Shown piece after piece: positions 14,914 to 22,786 of a DNA stretch of 64,000 nucleotides (the first letter of the stretch is position 1; each line of letters begins with the position of its first letter). The DNA is taken from contig NZ_SJSK01000005.1 in the NCBI RefSeq assembly GCF_004331645.1, forward strand, positions 310,001 through 374,000, in the 5' to 3' direction. The position numbers and the translations under genes were made by a program. This DNA comes from Pedobacter frigiditerrae (GTDB taxonomy: Bacteria > Bacteroidota > Bacteroidia > Sphingobacteriales > Sphingobacteriaceae). The notes below the pieces were generated by a model. It saw nothing but the letters and a program-made list of their open reading frames with translations. It did no database searches and was not told where the DNA came from.

Positions 14914-17900
14914 TTATAATCCAACCTTAATACCGAACGTAAAGGCCGAAGTTTCTGGATACACAAACCTTCTTTCGGCTATGCCGTTTCTACCTTTTGT
15001 GCCAGCATCTTTATAAACATAAAGTAGGTTGGTAGCATTTGCAAAAAGCGATGCATTATTTAAATGAAGTCTATCAGAAACTGTTTTAGGCAATTTGTAG
15101 CCTAACGAAACGTTCGCTAATTTCAAATAGCTTGCATCGTATAAATATCGAGATGAATTTGCAACAACATCTCTGATAAGTAGAAGTTTGGGAATGTCTG
15201 TAATGTCCCCAGCTCTTTGCCATCTATCTATTAAATTAACACTCTGGTTTCTATTTTGAAGATTTCTTCCATCAGATTCGTCTACATAACTTACTAATTT
15301 ACTAGCACCATAGCTGTATAAAATGGTAAACGATAAATTAAAATCATAAAGGTTAAATGCATTAACCATACCACCCTGAAAATCTGGTAACCGATCGCCC
15401 AAAACACTTGTAGAGCTTATTGGCAATGCTTGTATTTCATTTGCTGTTTTGATTTCTCCATTTGCATTAAAAAATTGTTCAGCACCATTCTGCGGATTTA
15501 CTCCGGCCCATTTATACCCATAAATAGCAGTTGAACTGCTTCCAACTCTTAAACCCGCAGCATCTGTAGCAGCAGAATATAAGGCAGAGTAACCATTGTT
15601 AAATGATATCAATTTGTTTTTACTTGTACCTAAATTAAATGACAAATTCCAATTAAAATTTTTCCTTTCCAATATTTCACTATTGATAGACAATTCAAAT
15701 CCGCTGTTTCGCATTTTGCCTGTATTTGCAGAGATTAATGAGTATCCTGTTTCTAAAGGCACATAAACGGATGAAATTAAATCTTCAATCGTATTGCTAA
15801 AATATTCTCCTGTAACCTGTAACTTGTTAAACAAGGTAAAATCTAGTCCAAAATTTAGTTTATAATTTTTTTCCCATCCCAAATCTGGATTTGGTGCAGA
15901 TGAGTTCTCTGGATATGAAGCTACATTTCCATTATAACTGTTACCGGAAGCTGTTCCAAAATCATATAATCCTCTTGCGGCATAGGTTCCAATTCTTGAA
16001 TTACCTGTAGAACCATAAGTGGTTCTCAATTTTAGAAAACTTAAGGTTTTATTGTCTTTTAGAAAATCTTCATTGCTAATTACCCACGCCAAACCTACCG
16101 AACCATTGAAGGCAACTTGCTTATCTCCACCAAAAATAGACGACTTATCTAAGCGGCCATTGATATTTGCATAATATTTTTTAGCAAAATCATAACCTAA
16201 TTGAGAGTAGTAGGAAATTGTAGCATCTGAAGATGATGATGAAGCTGAGGTTTGTATAGCAGCAAGGTTAAGCACCCTCAATCTATCGTACGTGTAGCCA
16301 GAACCCTGCCCTCTTAATAAATCGGTGTTTTTATTTTCTACTTGTGTACCAACCAAAAAATTTACGGTATGTTTTTCCTTAAATACTTTGTCATAAGTAG
16401 CTTGAACAAAACCTGTATAACCTAAATAATTTCTATCGTAAATTTCTAATCTTCCGTTTGCATTCCTACCTGTTGCATTTAAGGCAGATTGATATTGCTT
16501 TTGCTTATTTTGATAACTATCGGCACCAAATGTAGCTGAAATGGCTATTTCATCGGTAATTTGATAATTAGCATTAGCATTGGCTAACAGTTGCATACCT
16601 TTGTTACTTTGCTCATTTTGTGCTAAAACTGCTAACGGATTTGGCACATTGGAAAAATCTGAGTAGGTTCCATCAGTATTGTAAGGTGCAAAATTAGGTG
16701 GCAGTAGTACATCACCATAATTAGAAAGCGCATTGCTTTCAGTAAAAGTTGGACTAAAATTGAAACCAACCTTAAATTTATTAGCCAGCTGGTGATCTAC
16801 TCTTAAACGGACATAGATTTTTTCTAAGTCATTACCTAAAGAGCTAGCTTGTTGGTTACGATAACCACTTGCAAACCTAAAAGTTGTTTTATCTGAGCCA
16901 CCAGAAACATCTAAACCAGCATTTTGATAAACAGCATTGCGTTGCGTTAGATCAAACCAATCGGTGTTTATGGTATTGCTACCCGCCAATTGAGTTGCCT
17001 CAGTTACTGAACGACCACCATTGATATAAGTTTCTCTCAATAAAGAATAATACTTTGGGCCGCTTAACCACTTATATTCATTTATAAAAGTGGCAACACC
17101 GGTATCATAACTAAAATTCAACCTTGTTTTGCCTGCACTGCCCCCTTTTGTGGTAATGATAATTACTCCATTGGCTGCATTGGCACCATACAATGCTGAA
17201 GCTGTTGCGTCTTTTAATACTGCTATGCTCTTTATATCATCTGGGTTGATATTTGATAGTGGATTTAAATAAGTCTCTCCATTAAAAACACTCGCCTCAT
17301 TTCCTCTTTGTTGCTCGTAAGCTGGTATGCCGTCTATCACAAATAATGGTTGTGTAGAAGTTCCCCTACTGGCACCAAAAGTTGGCAGAGATCCTTGTCC
17401 ACGAATGTTGATTTTAACTGGCGTATTTAGCTCAGTGGTAGTTTCTACCTGCACACCCGCAACCAAGCCCTCTAACATTTTATCGAAACTTTCAATTGGC
17501 CTGTCTGTTTGTAGTTTCTCTGCGCTTACTTGTGCAATACTACCCACAACGTCTTCCCTACGCTTTTCCTTGGTATACGAACCTGTAACTACAACTTCAT
17601 TCATCCCGAAAACATCATCGGTCATTTCTACCTTTAAATAAGTTTGCTTAGTCAAAACAACCTCTTTGGTTTGCATGCCTATGTAGATGAATTCTAAGAT
17701 GGTATTGTCTAGATTATCGCCAGTTAACCTTAAGGTAAACTGACCTTCGCCATTGGTTACGGCCCCTTGCCTAGTCCCTTTTTTAAAGATGTTTACACCA
17801 GGCGTCGGTAATCCATCGTTAATTACCAAGCCGCTAATCAATCTCACTTGGGGTGGAGTTTTCCTTTCGCCCTTGCGCACGGAAATACTGGATCCAGAAA

Positions 17901-18195
17901 TCCCAAAATCTAAACCTAATTGCGACGAAAGTGCATCTAAGGTTGCTTTCAAGCTAGTTTTAGAAGTTATGTTAACCTGTTGTTTTAGATCAATTTCATT
18001 TTGATCGTAATTGAATTTGTAGCCGGTTTGTTGTTCAATCTCTTTAAAGACTGAAGACAATGGCTTGCCTTTTATGTTAATGTTTACGATCGTGGTTTGA
18101 GGTTTAACATTTTGCGCCCTTACAAGGCTGCAGATGCTCAACAAAAACACGACAGCAAAAATTGACAAAACATACTTGTTGTAGTTTTTCTTCAT
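14914..18195 (-). CDS. susC: SusC/RagA TonB-dependent transporter with N-terminal STN domain
   Basis: The 1093-aa protein has a signal peptide (about 1-27), then an STN domain (about 40-105: 'IKGKPLSSVFKEIEQQTGYKFNYD', 'LKATLDALSSQLGLDFGISGSSISV'). A carboxypeptidase-regulatory-like domain (about 115-205) and the SusC plug follow, with 'DPDDIKSIAVLKDATASALYGANAANGVIIITTKG'-type sequence near 315-350. The beta-barrel ends 'ETSAFTFGIKVGL', with the terminal hydrophobic residue normal for outer-membrane barrels. The STN domain contacts FecR to signal across the envelope, and FecR is encoded 1 bp upstream. It imports an unknown ligand powered by TonB. It is the only SusC in the window. Confidence 0.96.
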   Translation of the reverse strand: MKKNYNKYVLSIFAVVFLLSICSLVRAQNVKPQTTIVNINIKGKPLSSVFKEIEQQTGYKFNYDQNEIDLKQQVNITSKTSLKATLDALSSQLGLDFGISGSSISVRKGERKTPPQVRLISGLVINDGLPTPGVNIFKKGTRQGAVTNGEGQFTLRLTGDNLDNTILEFIYIGMQTKEVVLTKQTYLKVEMTDDVFGMNEVVVTGSYTKEKRREDVVGSIAQVSAEKLQTDRPIESFDKMLEGLVAGVQVETTTELNTPVKINIRGQGSLPTFGASRGTSTQPLFVIDGIPAYEQQRGNEASVFNGETYLNPLSNINPDDIKSIAVLKDATASALYGANAANGVIIITTKGGSAGKTRLNFSYDTGVATFINEYKWLSGPKYYSLLRETYINGGRSVTEATQLAGSNTINTDWFDLTQRNAVYQNAGLDVSGGSDKTTFRFASGYRNQQASSLGNDLEKIYVRLRVDHQLANKFKVGFNFSPTFTESNALSNYGDVLLPPNFAPYNTDGTYSDFSNVPNPLAVLAQNEQSNKGMQLLANANANYQITDEIAISATFGADSYQNKQKQYQSALNATGRNANGRLEIYDRNYLGYTGFVQATYDKVFKEKHTVNFLVGTQVENKNTDLLRGQGSGYTYDRLRVLNLAAIQTSASSSSSDATISYYSQLGYDFAKKYYANINGRLDKSSIFGGDKQVAFNGSVGLAWVISNEDFLKDNKTLSFLKLRTTYGSTGNSRIGTYAARGLYDFGTASGNSYNGNVASYPENSSAPNPDLGWEKNYKLNFGLDFTLFNKLQVTGEYFSNTIEDLISSVYVPLETGYSLISANTGKMRNSGFELSINSEILERKNFNWNLSFNLGTSKNKLISFNNGYSALYSAATDAAGLRVGSSSTAIYGYKWAGVNPQNGAEQFFNANGEIKTANEIQALPISSTSVLGDRLPDFQGGMVNAFNLYDFNLSFTILYSYGASKLVSYVDESDGRNLQNRNQSVNLIDRWQRAGDITDIPKLLLIRDVVANSSRYLYDASYLKLANVSLGYKLPKTVSDRLHLNNASLFANATNLLYVYKDAGTKGRNGIAERRFVYPETSAFTFGIKVGL

Positions 18196-18196
18196 G

Positions 18197-19207
18197 TTAG
18201 TTTGTTAGGATAAAAGTTTGGTTGGTTTGTTTATAGTTAATTTTTTTGGCAAAACAGATGCTCTTGATGATAGTGAGGTAATCCATTTTTTCAAATTGCC
18301 CCGAGTACTTCCATTTTAAGCCTTTGGTGCGGTCTATAAGTTGGATACCATAGGTATTATGTAACCTTGTAGCAATATCTTCAAAAGATGCATTTTCAAA
18401 AATGATGCTTCCATCTTTCCAGGCGGAAATGTTAGCGGTGTTAAATGCCGATCTCGTCAAGCCACCAGTCTCCAGATTAAAAGTAGCCATCTCTGAAGGC
18501 TTCAAGGTCATTCTATCCCTTCCCCCAACAGTTTGTACTTCGACCTTACCCTCTACCAATGCCACATTAATCCTTGGCATATTTTTATAAGCAGACACGT
18601 TAAATCGGGTGCCTAATACCGTTGTTTTTATCCCATTGGCCATTACACTAAAAGGTCTGGTTTTGTCTTTTGCTACTTCAAAAAAAGCTTCACCATCTAA
18701 TTCCACATCACGTTTATCCCCCTCAAATACCTTGGGATACCTGATCGTACTGTTACTGTTCAAGGATATCTTGGTGCCATCACTTAATACAAATTCGCTA
18801 ATCTTTCCATTACCATTGTGAACGCTTACGTAGCTTACCTCATTAAATTGGCTTTGGTATAATTGATAACCCCCAAATGAAAATACCACAAACAACACTG
18901 CAGCCAAGGCCCATTTTGTGAATGCAAAACCTTGCTTTTTTTGAGCTGACAATGGAATAACGGCAATATGTTCCTGAGCCATAAAACCATCGAACCTAGC
19001 AAATTCATCTTGCAATTCTTGCTCATCCAACCTAAGACTTAACTTGGCCAGCAATCGCTCCGCATTATAAATCTCATCCAATTTCTCAGGATGGCGTGAA
19101 ATCCAATCTGTCCAAAAGGCAATGGCAGCCGCATCGGTTTGATGGTAGTATGCGATGAAGGATTCATCAGCGGCAAAATCTTCAGAATGATAAAGGTTAG
19201 GGTTCAT
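18197..19207 (-). CDS. FecR-family anti-sigma factor
   Basis: The 336-aa protein has a cytosolic N-terminus (about 1-100, predicted helical, would bind the sigma factor), one membrane span (about 108-130, 'WALAAVLFVVFSFGGYQLY'), then the periplasmic FecR domain ('SEFVLSDGTKISLNSNSTIRYPKVFEGDKRDVELDGEAFFEVAKDKTRPFSV', 'TTVLGTRFNVSAY'). It ends in a DUF4974-like domain ('SFEDIATRLHNTYGIQLI'). It senses the STN domain of the SusC encoded directly downstream and controls the ECF sigma factor encoded upstream (the sigma gene ends 104 bp away). This is the standard FecI-FecR-FecA-like surface signalling arrangement in Bacteroidota. Confidence 0.95.
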   Translation of the reverse strand: MNPNLYHSEDFAADESFIAYYHQTDAAAIAFWTDWISRHPEKLDEIYNAERLLAKLSLRLDEQELQDEFARFDGFMAQEHIAVIPLSAQKKQGFAFTKWALAAVLFVVFSFGGYQLYQSQFNEVSYVSVHNGNGKISEFVLSDGTKISLNSNSTIRYPKVFEGDKRDVELDGEAFFEVAKDKTRPFSVMANGIKTTVLGTRFNVSAYKNMPRINVALVEGKVEVQTVGGRDRMTLKPSEMATFNLETGGLTRSAFNTANISAWKDGSIIFENASFEDIATRLHNTYGIQLIDRTKGLKWKYSGQFEKMDYLTIIKSICFAKKINYKQTNQTFILTN

Positions 19208-19311
19208 CTTTTGCTATTAAAATCTGATAAATAATAATTTATTCATCTTCAATTAATACTAAGAGTTTAAAACCCACAGAATTTACCAGGAAAATTTAAA
19301 AAAAAATTAAT

Positions 19312-19845
19312 TTAGGATCTCAACTCATCCCTCAACGTGCAAATCGCACTATAGATGTGGTTATAAACCGTTCTGGGCTTAAGTTTGAGCATCAGGGAAA
19401 TAGCTTCATAATTCAGATCCTCAAAGAACTTAAGCTTGATGATCTCCCTTTGCATCGGGGTCAGTTTATTGATGGCCTGCCACATCTTAACTTTTGCATC
19501 GGCATCAGTCTCTGCAGCAATCAAGAGCTGCTCATAAGAGTTTTCTGTCAAGTGCGCAAAATCTTGATCATTAATTAGATCTGTTTTTTGGTCTTGCTTT
19601 ATTTCCTTGAGCAACTTGTTGCGAACGCAGGTTTTTAAGTATGCCTTTGGATTATTGACTTCCCCTATCTGCATCCTTCTTTGCCAGATATCACAAAAAA
19701 TCTCATGCAGACAGTCCTTCACCTTGTCCTTATCCGCAATCATCCTAAATCCAAAGGCAAAAAGCTCCTGATAGCAGCTTTGGTACAATGTTTTCATTGC
19801 ATCAGCATTTCCATTTCGGATATCTTGCCAGGTTTCTGAATTCAT
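19312..19845 (-). CDS. ECF RNA polymerase sigma factor (FecI-like)
   Basis: Region 2 is seen in 'YQELFAFGFRMIADKDKVKDCLHEIFCDIWQRR' and region 4 in 'LTPMQREIIKLKFFEDLNYEAISLMLKLKPRTVYNHIYSAI'. The open frame extends upstream to an ATG at 19884, but the protein starting at 19845 ('MNSETWQDIRNGNADAMKTLY') has the usual N-terminus for this family, so I chose that (177 aa). It should direct RNA polymerase to the SusCD operon when FecR is activated. The direct order sigma, FecR, SusC supports this. Whether it also has targets elsewhere cannot be seen. Confidence 0.93.
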   Translation of the reverse strand: MNSETWQDIRNGNADAMKTLYQSCYQELFAFGFRMIADKDKVKDCLHEIFCDIWQRRMQIGEVNNPKAYLKTCVRNKLLKEIKQDQKTDLINDQDFAHLTENSYEQLLIAAETDADAKVKMWQAINKLTPMQREIIKLKFFEDLNYEAISLMLKLKPRTVYNHIYSAICTLRDELRS

Positions 19846-20071
19846 TCGATTGATTGAAAATGACTGTATTGATTTCAACCACATCTAATGTTGAAGTTAC
19901 AATGATCGCATTTTAAGATTAAGAAATGAGACGCTAAATTAATTGTTTTTTTGGGTAATTAAAAGTAGAATTTAAAAGGGTGTTAAGAAATCACTCAACC
20001 AATAAAAATCAGATGTAAGATATCTAGCAGGAGGCCGAATGCGTACATAGCTACATGATTTACTCAATCAC

Positions 20072-21388
20072 CTAAAACCTGTAATTTGCAGTCTGTTCCA
20101 TCTGAAAATTCGAGAACAGCCAATTATTGAGCGTCTCATACTGCTCTCCATAGGCCCAATGTCCAGTGTCTGGAAATGGCTTGAGGATTTTGATGGAAGA
20201 AATATTATTATAGGCAGCGTACATCGATGTTGGAGGACACACCTCATCATTGAATCCCCAAGTAAAAAAACCTGGCACCTTTATCAACTGTGCAAAATTA
20301 GCCACATCATAATAGCCGCATGTACTTATTTTGTCTTTTTTGTTGTTGAATTCATAATTATAGGATTCAAAATACTGTGGCCATCCCGCGGCTCTCTTTT
20401 TAAACGTTGCAGTAAGGTCGCTCAGTGCAGGGTACATTGCCGCAAGACAGGTTACCCTATTGTCCAGGGCAGCAGTCACGACCGACAGGGCACCGCCCTG
20501 GCTACCACCTGTAACCCCAAGATCCTTTCCATTGAACTGCGATAGGGATACCAGGAAATCGTTTGCCCTTAAACAGTTAAGGTATACCCTTTTATAGTAG
20601 AATTTGTTTTTGTCATCCAAGTTAAAGTTCTGGTAGTTGTTAAGTGCTCCACCCGCCAAACTCGCATATACATTAGGCTGCATGTCCACAGGAATACCAT
20701 GTATACCGATCTCAAGGGTGATCATTCCTTTTTCTGCAAGAGCGATGTCCCCGGCATACGGCCTTATCCCTGCTCCTGGAACTTTAAGAAGTGCGGGATA
20801 TTTTCCTGGTTTGGTCGGTATGCAAAGGATGCCGTACACCCGAGACCCCTTGCCATACCCTTGGATATTGACCTGAAACACACTTGCTTTTTCTGTACAT
20901 CGCTCAGGGATGAGCACCATTTTTGCATCTAGGGGATAATCCGAAAGTTCCTTTTTTCCCTGGTCCCAAAACTTTGAAAAATCCGCTGGAAGTTCGGCAA
21001 CAGCCTTTATCCGCTCTGGCTCAAAGCCCACGGTGGCAAGACCTTTATACTTTACGCCATTAACCTCCGCCGTGACAATGCAACGGAGGAAACCCGGTTC
21101 ACGCAGCGTCCCCCCGTCAAGCTCCATGTTACCTAAAAAAGGTATACCAGTTTTCTTGACTGTTGGTTCCAGTCGCTCTTGCCCTATTTGATAATCGAGT
21201 TTTAGGTCCCTGACCGGCACGTTGAATCTTGTTACTTTGACCACGAACTTTACTTTTTCACCCACCTTATAAATCCAGTCAGCATGGTCAGGGCTAATGG
21301 TAACCTTGATCAACTTCTCTGGAGGAATCTGGGCAAAACAAGTTAATCGAATTGAAGCAAAAATCATGATAAATAGAATGCGGTTCAT
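20072..21388 (-). CDS. Secreted acetyl esterase, CE7/acetyl-xylan-esterase (AXE1) family
   Basis: I start the protein at the methionine near 21388 because it begins a clean signal peptide ('MNRILFIMIFASIRLTCFAQ'); the open frame continues upstream only through a TTG codon. The mature enzyme has an N-terminal sandwich-like region (about 20-120) and an alpha/beta-hydrolase fold of the AXE1/cephalosporin-C deacetylase type. Its triad is Ser in 'VTGGSQGGALS', Asp in 'WGFNDEVCPP' and His in 'DTGHWAYGEQYE'. CE7 enzymes remove acetyl groups from xylo-oligosaccharides and other small acetylated sugars. It is downstream of a LacI regulator (277 bp gap) on the same strand, which may control it. Confidence 0.9.
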   Translation of the reverse strand: MNRILFIMIFASIRLTCFAQIPPEKLIKVTISPDHADWIYKVGEKVKFVVKVTRFNVPVRDLKLDYQIGQERLEPTVKKTGIPFLGNMELDGGTLREPGFLRCIVTAEVNGVKYKGLATVGFEPERIKAVAELPADFSKFWDQGKKELSDYPLDAKMVLIPERCTEKASVFQVNIQGYGKGSRVYGILCIPTKPGKYPALLKVPGAGIRPYAGDIALAEKGMITLEIGIHGIPVDMQPNVYASLAGGALNNYQNFNLDDKNKFYYKRVYLNCLRANDFLVSLSQFNGKDLGVTGGSQGGALSVVTAALDNRVTCLAAMYPALSDLTATFKKRAAGWPQYFESYNYEFNNKKDKISTCGYYDVANFAQLIKVPGFFTWGFNDEVCPPTSMYAAYNNISSIKILKPFPDTGHWAYGEQYETLNNWLFSNFQMEQTANYRF

Positions 21389-21665
21389 ATGGATTTGGTT
21401 TATATATAATGTACTTTCAGTACCATTTAGTTTGGAGAGCGACCGAAAAGATAGCTCCCGTAAACCAAAATAGTGCAACTTATAAAAATAGTATAATGCC
21501 CAACATCAGCATCATACATTTTTTGCAGTTTGTTGAATTTGGTTTGCAGCTGAAAACCAACTGCATCGTCAAACGAAAATCGAAGATTCATCTTGACATG
21601 AGCCCTCTCCTTATTTGTTTGATTTACTAAAGGTAACTGAAATATTAGTACCTCCATACTTAAGG

Positions 21666-22700
21666 CTAGCCATTACGCCGTACCGATGACGATCTTACCA
21701 ATAGATCGGAGTCCAATATGACCGTCTTATTAACCACCTGTCCTCCCTCTGCAGTCAATTGCTCAATGACAAGTTCCCCGATCGTTTCGCCCATCTCATA
21801 CCCTGGATAATGGATCGTAGTAATTGCTGGTGATGTGACCCTTGATATCAAATCATTGTTAAAACCAACGATAGCCATGTCATCAGGTACGCTAAGACCC
21901 TCTTCCCCTAATATCACTTGTGCAATTGCCGCACATGAATCATTGGTGATGAACAGCGCATCCGGCCTGCGATCCCTTTTCAATACATCATTCAGCAACA
22001 CCGTTCTCAATGCAGGTTCCGTCAATTCGACGCTCAGCATCAGGCTGGGGTCAAATGCAATGCCATATTGATCCAAGGCCTTTCTGTAACCTTCAAAACG
22101 GTCTTTATAGACACTATGCGTCATACTGCCTGTAATGTGAACAATGTCTTTATACCCTTGCATGATCAAGTGTTCAGTAGCGATATAACCAGCCCTGAAG
22201 TTATCGATCACCACCTTTGTCGAAGGAATTTGATCGGTTACCCTGTCAAAAAGTATAATCGGTATTTTCTTCTTGAGAAAACCATCAAAGTGCCCAAAAT
22301 CTTCTGTCTCCGTGGAAAGGGAAATGATCAGTGCATCAACCCTACTGTTAAACATCGTTTGAACATTGTTTTTCTCCTTTAATTCCTTTTCAAAAGATTG
22401 GCTGATGATCAGGTTATAATTAGCCTTATTTACGATTTTTTCAATCCCCGAAAGAACCGATGAGATAAAAAGACTGTTAAGCTTGGGAACGATCACACCA
22501 ATGGTATGGGTCCGCTGTACCCTTAGGTTACTTGCGAACTTGTTCCTTTGGTAACCAAGTTCTGTAGCCAATTGCTCAATTCGCAGTCTGGTTTTCTTAT
22601 TTATTGCCTCATAACCACGCAAACCCCTACTCACCGTAGTGGCAGAGAGGTTTAATTGCTTTGCCAGATCATAAATTGTTATTTCTTTATTATTCATCAT
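21666..22700 (-). CDS. LacI-family transcriptional regulator
   Basis: The 344-aa protein has an N-terminal LacI helix-turn-helix ('ITIYDLAKQLNLSATTVSRGLRGYEAINKKTRLRIEQLATELGYQRN') and hinge (about 50-60), then the periplasmic-binding-protein-like effector domain ('HTIGVIVPKLNSLFISSVLSGIEKI', 'RVDALIISLSTE', 'DALFITNDSCAAIAQVILGE', 'MAIVGFNNDLISRVTSPAITTIHYPGYEMG'). It probably binds a sugar and controls neighbouring genes: the FAD/Fe-S dehydrogenase 86 bp upstream, the esterase downstream, or both. A near-perfect 18-bp palindrome lies 34-51 bp before its start and could be its own operator. Confidence 0.94.
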   Translation of the reverse strand: MMNNKEITIYDLAKQLNLSATTVSRGLRGYEAINKKTRLRIEQLATELGYQRNKFASNLRVQRTHTIGVIVPKLNSLFISSVLSGIEKIVNKANYNLIISQSFEKELKEKNNVQTMFNSRVDALIISLSTETEDFGHFDGFLKKKIPIILFDRVTDQIPSTKVVIDNFRAGYIATEHLIMQGYKDIVHITGSMTHSVYKDRFEGYRKALDQYGIAFDPSLMLSVELTEPALRTVLLNDVLKRDRRPDALFITNDSCAAIAQVILGEEGLSVPDDMAIVGFNNDLISRVTSPAITTIHYPGYEMGETIGELVIEQLTAEGGQVVNKTVILDSDLLVRSSSVRRNG

Positions 22701-22733
22701 TAGTTTGACTAATTATTGTTTTACCTGAGCGGA

Positions 22734-22751
22734 CAAATAAGTATTTATTTG
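22734..22751. promoter_or_regulatory. 18-bp palindrome upstream of the LacI gene, possible operator
   Basis: CAAATAAGTATTTATTTG has 7-bp perfect arms (CAAATAA/TTATTTG) around a 4-base centre. It lies between the FAD/Fe-S dehydrogenase stop and the LacI start, about 34-51 bp before the start codon. Size and position suit autoregulation by a LacI dimer. The sequence is AT-rich and lacks the central CG typical of many LacI operators, so the call is tentative. Confidence 0.4.
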
Positions 22752-22786
22752 GATTCATTGCCTATGAGGCAGCAATCCATGCTGTT

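Noticed and set aside
13451..18195. SusC/SusD as the importer for the right-hand polysaccharide region
   Set aside because: The pair lies over 20 kb away, has its own sigma/FecR control and a peroxidase partner, and has no glycosidase in its operon, so a direct link is not supported.
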